From: PALSA-1335 sp965231025
Lineage (GTDB): Bacteria; Patescibacteriota; Gracilibacteria; UBA1369
Direction of reading: 5' to 3'
DNA: 64,000 nt
Assembly: GCA_965231025.1 (NCBI GenBank)
Contig: OZ246407.1
Span: 496,001-560,000, forward strand
Shown here: positions 8,375-17,482 of the stretch, in pieces
Numbering within the stretch: the first letter of the stretch is position 1
Layout of the letters: the number at the start of each line of letters is the position of its first letter
Made by a program: the position numbers and the translations under genes
Notes under the pieces: model-generated
Seen by the model: only the letters and a program-made list of their open reading frames with translations
What the model was told of the DNA's origin: nothing
The model's database searches: none

Positions 8375-10876
8375 CTAACCCCCGTTTTTCTCCTTCCCCT
8401 TCTGCTCCAGATCCGCCTTATAAACCTTCAGCAAATCGTCGACGGTTTTCAGTTTTGTCGGGTCGGTGGAAGCCGGATCGTAGTTGTAAAAATCCATGGA
8501 CTCCTTGTCACCGAGTAAAGCGAGTCTCACGCGGGTACCGATACTCAATCTCGCATTCACCTCGAAACCTTTTTTGATATCGTCGTCACCAACAATCTTG
8601 GCCGCGGCGTCCCTTTCAAGCGAGGCAATATCACCCTCGCGGGCCTGAAGCATTCCACGGTTCGGGAAAAGTTTCCGGTCAAACCGTAACGCGCTCAACA
8701 CGGCATCGCGGTCTTCGTCATTTTCCAGAAGGCGCTTTCGGACGACATCCATCGGCAAACCCTTGGTGTTGTACAGACGGGTGTATTTGTCGCACACCTG
8801 GTCGAGTTCATTCGTCTGGGTCGAATCAAGGTAAAACCTCAAACGGAGTTGCATTTTTTGCCATGGTTCGAGTTGGTTGTATTCAATCTTATTATCAGGA
8901 CCGAACACTTCAATATCCTTTCGTTTCTTCATCTCTTCGGGTGTCCAGCGTCCCGCGTTGCGCTGATTGAACTCGATGGTTCCCGGCAAAGGCATGCGGA
9001 CAAACACCTTGTAGCTGTTGTCGTTGACCACATAAACGCCCTGGCCGAACTCCACAAAGCTGTCGATTTTATCCGCGACCTGCGGGTACTTTTTCTTCAA
9101 AAATTCGCGTGCGCCCGCGTCGGATTTCTTCATTGCTTCAAGAACTCCGGCCTCATTGCCCACAACGGCGGGAACTCGGCATCCGGCGGAAACGTAAATG
9201 GAATCACCGTCGCGGACCACGTACTTCACGTCAACGTCGTTGATGCGTTCAAAGGTTCCGTTGCGCATGGCGTCCACGTATCCGTCAGCCTTCTTCTTTT
9301 CCGCGTTGTGTTCCCGGATAAATTTTTCGATGTCGCCCCCAAGAGTTTCATCAATATTTTTCAAAGATTTCTTGGCCCATTCTTCAACTTCGCCGTCGGT
9401 GCCTTCCACGCCAAAGTTCTTCCGGTAGGTATCTTTTGCCCATTTCCAGGCGGCCTTGGCGACTTCTGAAATATCTTCAGCCACTACGCCGGCACCTTCA
9501 ACCACACCTGCACCGACCCCTTTGGCGCCCTCATAGACGCCTTTAGCGACCCCTCCTACACCTGCGCCGACTCCCAGTACCAGCCCTTTGACGCCCCCGC
9601 CGATACCCTTGCCCAGTTCTGCGGCACCCTTGCCAATGGCCTGTCCGCCCTTTGCCATTCCCGCGGCAAGCCCGCCGGTTGTCACATATTCTGCTGCTGC
9701 GCCGGCTTTTGGAGCTATCCAGTTATAAGCTCTGGTAGCGGTTCCCGAGACGGCGTCAACCGTCCGGCTCACCACACTGTCATCCATGGAAATACTACCG
9801 TCATCGATCATTTCCGTTCCCATCACTTCGCGCCAGGTAGGCTTTGGAGGCTTGGCCTGGGCATATTTCTGCATGAGTTGTTCCACCGGATATCGCCTGA
9901 AGAAAACATCAAGCGAGGTATAAATCTGTTTCGGATTCAAATCCGAGGACCGGATCGTAGGGAGTGAAATCTCGTCTTTCCCAAGATCTCTGGCCTTTTT
10001 ATACTCTTCGGCAAGACGCATGAAATCCATGTCCCCAAGGTAGATGGTGCTCTTGCGGAGAATTTCGGCCTGTTCGGAATTGGTCTTGTAGGTTTTGGTC
10101 CAGAATCCTTCCGTAGCGGTGTTGGATTTGCTCCAGTCGCTGATCGTATCCAAAGCCGTTTTGCCGGTGAACACCTTAAACACCGTGTTGCCGAGCCACG
10201 CAAAACCGCCGATCTTCACGCAGGTCCAGATGGTTTCTTTGATCTTTGCCACGCGGGGGCTGTCGGAACTCATGAGCATGGCCGCGCCGATAATACCGCC
10301 GACCACCACGAGCATTTTTTCCTTGCCGTCCAGGTTTCCAAAATTTTTCTTTACCCCTTCCATCACCCCGGCGAACTCTTCCTTCACGCCCTTTTCGGCG
10401 CCAGTTTTTTCCTTGTCGCGGATGCCGCTGAACTGCTCGCGAACCTTGAAGATGCGGTCGCAGTGCATTTTTATGGAACGATACGTGTAATACCCGCGCT
10501 GCAAATCGGCCTCGTTCTGAAGTTCGTTTCGTTTCTCAAGTTCGTAATGGATGTTCGATTTCACCGTGGAGTCATTCATGTTCTCCAGAAGGCCCGTAAG
10601 GCCCCGCTGGTCCAGGAACCCTTTCGTTTTGCCCAGTACGTCGAACATCTCCGCTTCGCCTTTTGAATGCCGGGCCGAGGTCAAATCAATGGCCGTACTC
10701 AGCGTAAAACGCTTGTCGAAATTTTCGGGAGTGATCCCGGCCTTTTTCAAAAAATCACTCACGTAGCGCGTGTCGAGGGTCCGTTTCTCGGGCATCGGTT
10801 CACGCTCCGCGTTCACCTCGTCTTCGCGGCGGTAGTAATCGAGACTGACATTTGGGTCCATTGGTCCTGGAGCCAT
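8375..10876 (-). CDS. Large hypothetical membrane-associated protein with Gly/Val/Ala amphipathic repeats
   Basis: The 833-residue protein is unrecognised. Residues 1-180 are charged and helical. Two hydrophobic segments lie at about 187-204 and 215-237. A glycine-rich stretch near 395-490 repeats units like GKGAAEL, VAKGVYE and GAKGVGA with roughly seven-residue spacing, as in amphipathic membrane-surface helices. The rest is mixed globular sequence. The ATG at 10876 has no Shine-Dalgarno but an extended -10 lies 31 bases upstream. The neighbouring 11439 gene encodes another very large protein with similar KG-repeat segments, which suggests a shared envelope or intracellular-membrane role (inference). 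Confidence 0.75.
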   Translation of the reverse strand: MAPGPMDPNVSLDYYRREDEVNAEREPMPEKRTLDTRYVSDFLKKAGITPENFDKRFTLSTAIDLTSARHSKGEAEMFDVLGKTKGFLDQRGLTGLLENMNDSTVKSNIHYELEKRNELQNEADLQRGYYTYRSIKMHCDRIFKVREQFSGIRDKEKTGAEKGVKEEFAGVMEGVKKNFGNLDGKEKMLVVVGGIIGAAMLMSSDSPRVAKIKETIWTCVKIGGFAWLGNTVFKVFTGKTALDTISDWSKSNTATEGFWTKTYKTNSEQAEILRKSTIYLGDMDFMRLAEEYKKARDLGKDEISLPTIRSSDLNPKQIYTSLDVFFRRYPVEQLMQKYAQAKPPKPTWREVMGTEMIDDGSISMDDSVVSRTVDAVSGTATRAYNWIAPKAGAAAEYVTTGGLAAGMAKGGQAIGKGAAELGKGIGGGVKGLVLGVGAGVGGVAKGVYEGAKGVGAGVVEGAGVVAEDISEVAKAAWKWAKDTYRKNFGVEGTDGEVEEWAKKSLKNIDETLGGDIEKFIREHNAEKKKADGYVDAMRNGTFERINDVDVKYVVRDGDSIYVSAGCRVPAVVGNEAGVLEAMKKSDAGAREFLKKKYPQVADKIDSFVEFGQGVYVVNDNSYKVFVRMPLPGTIEFNQRNAGRWTPEEMKKRKDIEVFGPDNKIEYNQLEPWQKMQLRLRFYLDSTQTNELDQVCDKYTRLYNTKGLPMDVVRKRLLENDEDRDAVLSALRFDRKLFPNRGMLQAREGDIASLERDAAAKIVGDDDIKKGFEVNARLSIGTRVRLALLGDKESMDFYNYDPASTDPTKLKTVDDLLKVYKADLEQKGKEKNGG

Positions 10877-10907
10877 AGATGTGAGTTTTACTTCAAAATA
10901 TCCTACT

Positions 10908-10916
10908 ATTATAGCA
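10908..10916 (-). promoter_or_regulatory. Extended -10 promoter of the 8375-10876 gene
   Basis: TGCTATAAT reads on the minus strand directly after the T-run of the preceding terminator. No good -35 is visible. Confidence 0.6.
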
Positions 10917-10952
10917 AAAAACGGCTCTTTTTTCTATGGCTGGAGCCGTTTT
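10914..10952 (-). terminator. Intrinsic terminator after the 11016-11411 gene
   Basis: AAAACGGCTC and GAGCCGTTTT form a perfect 10-bp stem (10952-10943 with 10927-10918), followed by a T6 run. The next bases form the extended -10 of the downstream gene, so terminator and promoter abut without a gap. Confidence 0.8.
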
Positions 10953-11015
10953 CATGGGTATACTTGAGCTTGCGCGGTGCGGAAATTATGTTCATTTAGA
11001 TGCCGGTGTCTGCCG

Positions 11016-11411
11016 TCAGATCGCGGCCTGTTCTGCCTGTACACGGCGATCCATAGCCATTTGAATCTGTTGGGCATCGTAGGTGAGCTCTTCGTAGAGG
11101 TCCTGGATGGATTTCAACAGCTTCATTTGAAGGTCGGGAAGGTTGGAAGCAATCACAGTAAGAGCATCCATATCATCAAGTTCAGGATGATCTGCCAAAA
11201 CCTTTTCATAGAGCTGCATATCCCGCTCAGTCATACCGTTAATGACCGTCGCAGTAATACGTTCGGACAAACGGCGTTCCACCTGTTCTTCCAGTTCCGA
11301 GCGTTCCTGGGCTGAGACATCGCCCAACTGACAGTCTTCAAGAACTTTGTCCACAAAAGCCTGTGAGTTGAAATATTGAACCTTTTTCTGTGTTTGTTTT
11401 TTTGCCGTCAT
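11016..11411 (-). CDS. Small helical hypothetical protein
   Basis: The 131-residue protein is entirely helical and acidic. Its central segment (SELEEQVERRLSERI followed by a T-V-I-N-G-M-x5-L-Y-E-K-V-L helix) recalls small CPR helical proteins of the DUF5663 type; I hold that loosely. It follows the 11439-14414 gene by 27 AT-rich bases and probably shares its transcript, which ends at the terminator at 10914-10952. Confidence 0.7.
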   Translation of the reverse strand: MTAKKQTQKKVQYFNSQAFVDKVLEDCQLGDVSAQERSELEEQVERRLSERITATVINGMTERDMQLYEKVLADHPELDDMDALTVIASNLPDLQMKLLKSIQDLYEELTYDAQQIQMAMDRRVQAEQAAI

Positions 11412-11438
11412 ATATGAAGTATTTAAAAGTTTTTAAAA

Positions 11439-14414
11439 TTAATGTCCGCCACCACCATGGCCTCCGCCTCCATGTCCGCCACCGCCACCACCCTTGGCTT
11501 TTTTAGCGTCATACCAGGCTTTATCCTTCGCGGCTTTCTCAGGACCATAATGGAAGATATTCCAGAATCCAGAGAGCGCTTTTCCCGCCATCTTGAAAGG
11601 CCAAACGGCGGCCTTTGTGGCTTTTTTGGCGGTCCAAACCGGTGCGTCCCACACCAGGAATTTTGGAGTGGTCCATAAAGCAAACTTCGGAACATCCCAT
11701 AATGCAAATTTGCCGGCTTTCTTCATTCCGCGGCCGGTAGCAAATAAACCGGGCTTGGCCAAACGGTTCCATGCTGAAGACATAAGATTCCCACCTTTTT
11801 CCACACCAAATTTTGCGACTCCCTTGGCGCCTTTTCCAAGTTTCTTGCCGACCCAGCCGACCGTGCCCTTGCCGATATCATAAGCTTCTTTCAAGGCAAG
11901 ACCGGTCATAAGATGTTTCAAAACGGCACCGGGGATCTTTTTCTCGTTCTGGAGATACTCTTTCAGGGCCTGTCCGGTTAAACCCTTTTCTTTGCCTTCT
12001 TTCAATCCTTCCTCGTACTGTTTGCCCCAGGTTCCTTTCATCAGCGCTTTCTTGAGCGTGTTTGGGAAGTTTTGTAATTTGGCGGCAATGCCTTCTTGTC
12101 GTTTTTGATCACTGTCATAGGTCTGGCCCCATAACTTTTTTAAGTACTGGGCTTTGGGAAGTTTCTTGTCCTCGGGGTTCACCGGATTCTGCACGGCGTC
12201 GAAAAATGCGCGGCTTTCCATTTCCGTTTCAAGCATCAAAAGGTTATGGACAAGATTTTCGATCGTCCAGCTGGTGTCGGCGATTTCCACGCGGTCATGG
12301 TGTCCCACCGTGAGCCCTTCGAGCACCTTTTGCAGGTGCGCGCGAGCGCCGGAGAGATCATCAATATGCACATGATGTTCGTGAATGAGGTGGCGCAGAT
12401 CCGCAAGGCTGGACTCCGGATTCAAACCCTTGAGGAACTCGAATTTCTTCTCGGGATCCACTTCCGCCACATGGTCCACGATATCGCGGGCGGTAAAGGT
12501 ATTGCTGTTGAAAAATTTACTCGCGATGCTCTGGGACGCGCGGCGCCTCCAGCCCCTCCAGCCGGTAATCATCGTTTCCGCGATTTCGCGGTTGCCGGCA
12601 CGATAGAGGTCAACGCTCTTCACGTCCGCGATCATGAGATTTGCCGAAAAAATGGCCATTTTGAGGCGGCGGCCCTCATCAAGTACCCCGTTGTCCTGCA
12701 GCCGGCGTTCTTTAAGAGAAACCAGCAGCTGCCGCGCGGAAATTTTTTCGCGGCCCTTGATAATTTTTTTGTAGTTGGTATCAATTTCAGTATTGAGGGT
12801 ATTGAAAAACGAAGTCGTGAGAGCTGCGGAATGTAATTCTAGTGCAGATGCCCGTGGTGCTCCACCCCCAACAGGAACAAGTTTGAAGAGTTCGGTCTCT
12901 GAAGAAACCCCCATGACATTCACCCCCTGGAGTGTGGTAAGGTTCGGAACACCGGCCGGAAGCGCTGTTTGATTCTGCGACTTCATCAAAAAATTCACGA
13001 GATCATTGGCACTGTCTTTGTATCCCTGTTCCGCCTCATTCACCTCATGCAAAATTTCTGTTCTCTTTACCTCAAGTTCGAGGATTTTTTTCTGGGTCTC
13101 CTGAACCATGGAAGCCCTTGCTTTTGCGTCCATAGAAGGACCACCTGCTGCAGTCAATGTCGCCAGTTGCGCATTCAGTGTGGTGATCAGCCGCGCAGTT
13201 GGTGCCGCCTTGCGGTATCCTGAGTGCATTTTAGTAGCATTATCCTTGAGCGCCTTATAATGTTCATCTATCTTTTCCGCAGTCTTCACATTCTCCGGCT
13301 TTTCGGCTTCAGCCACGGTTCCACCTGTTTTGACTTCAGGCAAGGCTTTCCATATCTCATCGAGATGAGTGTGGACAGTGGTCCAGTTCGCTGGTGGAGT
13401 CCCTTCGTACAGATACATGAGGTGGGCAAGAAGAGCCTGTGACGCTGGGTCACTATCCAAATTATCCAGTGAACTTTTTTCCAGAATCTGCTCCGTCAGA
13501 AGTTTATGGTCGGCTGCTGAATGAGTTTTCATGTCTTCAAGAAAACCACGGAGGCGGGTAGGATTATACAATTCAATGCTTAAAATTTTCGAGCGTTCGC
13601 GGGCATGAACCCGACGGACATTTAAAAGCAATTCATAAGAGTGAAGAAACTCTGGAGGCGCCCTGCGTGCAAGTTGAAGATGTGCCTCAAGCGCAGCAAC
13701 GTTAGATGTACGAAGCCATGTTTCAAGATCAGCCCTGGCGGTTGCAGGAGGTGCTAATGCACCGACTCTTAAAATCGGAACCGCTGAATCCAGGTGAGCA
13801 TCATCAATGGAGTCGATAATATGATCGGCAATACGATCCGGATTCCGGTCCCTCCCGAATAATTGCCTCATCTCATGTTCAAGATGCCGTTCCTCTGCCG
13901 TGTTGTATCTCAAGTCATTTGGGTTGCCACCTCTGAAACTCCTGAAAAACCTTCCAACGGCGCGGAATGGATTGGAGACATCACTAACGGTTTCACGGAC
14001 GGAATGCAGTTTTTTACCAACCCATCCCATCTGTTGGTGATGTTCGGCAACGTGATGTGCCGCCAGGGTACGAAGCTGGGAATTGATTCGTTCGTTGATG
14101 ATGCCTTCCTGAATGTCTGCATCGGTCATCAGGCCGCCTCCGGGTGCGTTCTGCGTGCGAAGGGTTGCAGCAATTTCGGTGCGCACACCCAGCCGTCCCA
14201 TCTCTATCGTGGGGTTTGGAGGATTGGTTAAATAATAACCTTCAATCTGGGTACGTTCCAAGTTTACGCCCTCCCGGACCTCCTGTTCGATGAGTTCTTC
14301 ACGGCTTGGAGGAACGGACGGTCCATGTCCCGAAAAAACGAGACGTTTTGGGGTAAAACCTGTCGGAGCTTCACTTTTGTGACAAATCAGCAATGTATGC
14401 CTGCGGAACACCAT
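11439..14414 (-). CDS. Very large helical hypothetical protein with Trp-repeat and Gly/His C-terminus
   Basis: The 991-residue protein is unrecognised and mostly helical with several coiled-coil stretches. Near the C-terminus KFALWDVP, KFALWTTP and KFLVWDAP repeat in tandem, followed by further Trp/Lys-rich units, and the chain ends with three copies of GGGGH. Such a segment could lie along a membrane surface, and the His-containing tail could bind metal (both inference). I chose the ATG at 14414, behind an extended -10; a start at 14558 would add an implausible Cys/Tyr-rich leader and cross the promoter. The gene is divergent from the 14573 gene. Confidence 0.75.
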   Translation of the reverse strand: MVFRRHTLLICHKSEAPTGFTPKRLVFSGHGPSVPPSREELIEQEVREGVNLERTQIEGYYLTNPPNPTIEMGRLGVRTEIAATLRTQNAPGGGLMTDADIQEGIINERINSQLRTLAAHHVAEHHQQMGWVGKKLHSVRETVSDVSNPFRAVGRFFRSFRGGNPNDLRYNTAEERHLEHEMRQLFGRDRNPDRIADHIIDSIDDAHLDSAVPILRVGALAPPATARADLETWLRTSNVAALEAHLQLARRAPPEFLHSYELLLNVRRVHARERSKILSIELYNPTRLRGFLEDMKTHSAADHKLLTEQILEKSSLDNLDSDPASQALLAHLMYLYEGTPPANWTTVHTHLDEIWKALPEVKTGGTVAEAEKPENVKTAEKIDEHYKALKDNATKMHSGYRKAAPTARLITTLNAQLATLTAAGGPSMDAKARASMVQETQKKILELEVKRTEILHEVNEAEQGYKDSANDLVNFLMKSQNQTALPAGVPNLTTLQGVNVMGVSSETELFKLVPVGGGAPRASALELHSAALTTSFFNTLNTEIDTNYKKIIKGREKISARQLLVSLKERRLQDNGVLDEGRRLKMAIFSANLMIADVKSVDLYRAGNREIAETMITGWRGWRRRASQSIASKFFNSNTFTARDIVDHVAEVDPEKKFEFLKGLNPESSLADLRHLIHEHHVHIDDLSGARAHLQKVLEGLTVGHHDRVEIADTSWTIENLVHNLLMLETEMESRAFFDAVQNPVNPEDKKLPKAQYLKKLWGQTYDSDQKRQEGIAAKLQNFPNTLKKALMKGTWGKQYEEGLKEGKEKGLTGQALKEYLQNEKKIPGAVLKHLMTGLALKEAYDIGKGTVGWVGKKLGKGAKGVAKFGVEKGGNLMSSAWNRLAKPGLFATGRGMKKAGKFALWDVPKFALWTTPKFLVWDAPVWTAKKATKAAVWPFKMAGKALSGFWNIFHYGPEKAAKDKAWYDAKKAKGGGGGGHGGGGHGGGGH

Positions 14415-14442
14415 GCAAAAATGAGATTTATAAATTCTTAAT

Positions 14443-14451
14443 AGTATACCA
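14443..14451 (-). promoter_or_regulatory. Extended -10 promoter of the 11439-14414 gene
   Basis: TGGTATACT reads on the minus strand with 28 bases before the chosen ATG. It supports the ATG at 14414 rather than the longer reading frame. Confidence 0.5.
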
Positions 14452-14537
14452 CAAACCCTCAGGTAATGGAAGACGGGGGAGGGGCTTTTATTACATCCGC
14501 CACTCAGGCTGAAGACCATTGTAAAATATACAAAATA

Positions 14538-14546
14538 TGTTATAAT
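14538..14546 (+). promoter_or_regulatory. Extended -10 promoter of the four-gene island
   Basis: TGTTATAAT lies 26 bases before the ATG of the beta-helix gene, in an AT-rich intergenic stretch shared with the divergent minus-strand gene. The -35 is poor. Confidence 0.65.
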
Positions 14547-14572
14547 TATAAAAAGCAATAGCTACAATCCCT

Positions 14573-17419
14573 ATGTCGGAATCCAAAGAAACAAGACAGT
14601 ACCTGTCATCGGTGAATATAGAACGGACCAGGGAAAATATTGAATTTTCATTCGACCCGGCCGTTCCAACTGAGGAAATTTCCGAAACAATGCAAGACTA
14701 CTTTCGCGATGTCATCTTAGAAAACGGAGGCGATGTCGTGATCCAGACAGTTGACGGCAAGTCGTGCTTCACAAAAATCGTGATCCCAAAATCTTTCGCC
14801 AGGAAAACGATTCTGGCCATCTTCAGACAACTGGAACAAGAAAATATTTGTTCTGAAATAACTGAAGCCGACCTTGAAAAGTCGAGAAAAAAAGAAACTG
14901 CCGGAGCAATTTCAACGAAACAACAGGGGACTGGAAGGGCGGTTCAGCAAGCCGTAAACCCAAAACAGCAGCAAGCGCAAGAACGGAGGGAAGGCCCTCA
15001 GTTCGGTGTCCAGGCCAGGATTACTACCGCGGAAAAAAGCGGGAACGATCTGAGGCTGAACGTTGACGCCTATTTGCATACGGGAACCGGGAGAAACAAC
15101 AGGGATTACAAGAGAGTGGAACCTGTCATATTTGAATACAACGGTGTCCAGAAAGAGCTGACGACATCCAGAATCGGAAAGATCAGGCAGAGGACGCTCT
15201 ATTTTAGAGATGCCTTCAAGACGGGTGAAAAGCTCCGCGTATGGCCAAAAGCGTTTCCGAATGAGTTTATCGAATTGACGGTCAATCCACGCGAAGCCCA
15301 ACCACCAAAACGGACTCCAGCACCCGGGGAAAATGAAGCACGGGGTGAAGAGGAAATGAGTTTAAGTCCACAAATCGATGAACTTCGGCAAATGACGGAG
15401 CGATTGAGCGAGGAAGTAGGGAAACTCTTAGATAAAACAAATCAACAGGGGGAAGAATTAAAAGCAGCAGCAAAAAGGGAAGAAGAACTCAAAAAAAAGA
15501 TAGAAGTCCTCGATGAAAAAAAACAAAAAGAAGCGGAGAAAAAAGCGCGCGAGGAAAAAGAAAAAGCGGAAGCGGATGAAAAAGCTCGGAGAGAAGCCGA
15601 AGAACAGGCTCAAAGGGTTCAGGCGGAAAAAGAACGCCAGGAACAGGAATTCAAACGAATCGGCAACGCCGCGGCGCAGTATTTAATATATGGGGACATT
15701 GCAGTTCATTTACCAGATCAGCAAAAAAACAGGATAGAACGGTTGGCAAAAGAGTTGAGAGAAGGGAAAGTTGAAGGAAGCAATAAAAAATACGCTGAAA
15801 CGTTGCTGGAAATGAGGGTAAAATACACACCTCAAAAAGTGGAAAAGGCTTCAACGGACATCTGGGTTGAATTGAATACCCTTATGAAAAATATTGATCT
15901 TCCAATGTCGCCATACACCGCGAGCAAAAGCTGGGTACTGTGGGACATGGCAAAGCAAACCTATCTCGCGGAACACCCCTCCGAATCGACCCCTGACTAC
16001 ACGTTGGGAAACCCAATGGAAAATGAAAAAATCTGTCGGCAAATCAGTGATCGTCATTTTGGATGGGAGCTCCACAGGCAGTACAGGTCATCGGCGGATG
16101 CCATGCGAAAGATTGACGAGGCTTTACAAAACTCACCGCATGCTCAGCGGGCCCAGCAACTCTTAAACAAGGCCCCGAACAGTAAAGGAACCATTCGTTC
16201 CATTGAATTGGAAGTCCTGGGAGGAGTCGTAAGAACCGCCATGGAAGATAAAAAGGAAGCAGAAGAGGCACGTCAGCAGCAAGTGCGCAAGATGGAACAG
16301 GCTCAACGCGATTACGAGCAATCACTTGAACATGGGAGAGAGATGAGAGTGGACATCGCCCGTGGACTTTTATCACAGAAAGGAAAGCTGGAAATAAAGA
16401 AGGGGCAAACCCTGGTTTTACCGAAAGAACAATTTGAAGTTCAGGCGGATATTTTTATCGAACCGGGAGGAGAACTGCACATCAACGCCGGGACTCGGCT
16501 TTTGTTCGGGGAAGAAGGAGGAATCGTGAGCAGAGGTCTCATGAAAGCCCAGGGGACAGAAGCTGCCCCAATTGTTTTTATGAACAAAGAGAAAGACAAG
16601 CCGTGGAAGAACATCACACTTGAAGGAGGCGAGCAAAATCTTTTGGAAAACTGTATTATTCAGGGTGGTGGTGGGAGAATATTCACGTTTGATTATGAAA
16701 AGAACAAAGCGCGTATCGATGAAACCGGAAACAATCCCCAGAAAAATGAAAAAAATGGCGGAGGGCTGGCGTGTGTGGACGGGTGCACAAACACCGTTCT
16801 CAATGGGGTAACAATTCAAGGATGTAGAGTGGGTGGAGACGGTGGTGGAATTTGGAACTACGAAGCTTCACCTAAACTCAATTCAGTACTATGTGGAGAG
16901 AACCAGGCAAGATATGGCGGAGGGATCTATGTCATTGGAGGAAATCCTCAACTGAACCAAGTAATATGCGAAAAAAATATTGCCTCCATGAACGGTGGAG
17001 GTATGTGCATTGCTAAGGGGTCACCAACCGTTGACAATTGTATTTTTGAAGGCAACACAGCGGAAAACGGGGGCGGTATTGCTGTTACAACCGATCAAGA
17101 CACACTACCAGTATTTACAGAAAACAAAGTTACAAATAACAGGGCAAAAAAATGTGGAGGTGGACTTTATCTTTACATCAACTACCACGGCTCTGATACA
17201 AGCTATTATCCGGTATTTACGGGTGTAATCAAAACCAAAGGAAACCAGGCAATAGAAGGTGGAGGGAGCTATGTCTACCACAAAATTACAAAACATAAAT
17301 ACGAAGAGCACGGCCATGATTTTTCCATGGGCTCGGTTGAATATTCACAAAACACCCCTGATTCCACGAAGCAGGTCTTCCGCTCAACAGAACCAGCAAA
17401 AGGTAAAGGGCATCATTAG
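14573..17419 (+). CDS. Multidomain protein: shared beta domain, coiled coil, right-handed beta-helix
   Basis: The protein has 948 residues. An N-terminal region (1-115) precedes a beta-rich domain (about 145-238) that resembles the N-termini of the proteins at 19978 and 21003, with NDLRLNVDAYL matching DKLHLNLDVVA. A highly charged coiled coil (265-360) and a helical region follow. The C-terminal part (about 605-900) has repeating GGGIWNY, GGGIYVI, GGGMCIA and GGGIAVT turns, the signature of a right-handed parallel beta-helix. No signal peptide is seen. Known beta-helices bind or cleave polysaccharide or act as adhesins or spikes; catalytic residues are not evident. It leads a four-gene plus-strand run. 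Confidence 0.8.
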   Translation: MSESKETRQYLSSVNIERTRENIEFSFDPAVPTEEISETMQDYFRDVILENGGDVVIQTVDGKSCFTKIVIPKSFARKTILAIFRQLEQENICSEITEADLEKSRKKETAGAISTKQQGTGRAVQQAVNPKQQQAQERREGPQFGVQARITTAEKSGNDLRLNVDAYLHTGTGRNNRDYKRVEPVIFEYNGVQKELTTSRIGKIRQRTLYFRDAFKTGEKLRVWPKAFPNEFIELTVNPREAQPPKRTPAPGENEARGEEEMSLSPQIDELRQMTERLSEEVGKLLDKTNQQGEELKAAAKREEELKKKIEVLDEKKQKEAEKKAREEKEKAEADEKARREAEEQAQRVQAEKERQEQEFKRIGNAAAQYLIYGDIAVHLPDQQKNRIERLAKELREGKVEGSNKKYAETLLEMRVKYTPQKVEKASTDIWVELNTLMKNIDLPMSPYTASKSWVLWDMAKQTYLAEHPSESTPDYTLGNPMENEKICRQISDRHFGWELHRQYRSSADAMRKIDEALQNSPHAQRAQQLLNKAPNSKGTIRSIELEVLGGVVRTAMEDKKEAEEARQQQVRKMEQAQRDYEQSLEHGREMRVDIARGLLSQKGKLEIKKGQTLVLPKEQFEVQADIFIEPGGELHINAGTRLLFGEEGGIVSRGLMKAQGTEAAPIVFMNKEKDKPWKNITLEGGEQNLLENCIIQGGGGRIFTFDYEKNKARIDETGNNPQKNEKNGGGLACVDGCTNTVLNGVTIQGCRVGGDGGGIWNYEASPKLNSVLCGENQARYGGGIYVIGGNPQLNQVICEKNIASMNGGGMCIAKGSPTVDNCIFEGNTAENGGGIAVTTDQDTLPVFTENKVTNNRAKKCGGGLYLYINYHGSDTSYYPVFTGVIKTKGNQAIEGGGSYVYHKITKHKYEEHGHDFSMGSVEYSQNTPDSTKQVFRSTEPAKGKGHH

Positions 17420-17482
17420 GGCAATTCAAGCTTGATTACAAAACACTGACAAATCTTCCCGTGGGCAGCAATGGTTTGACAG

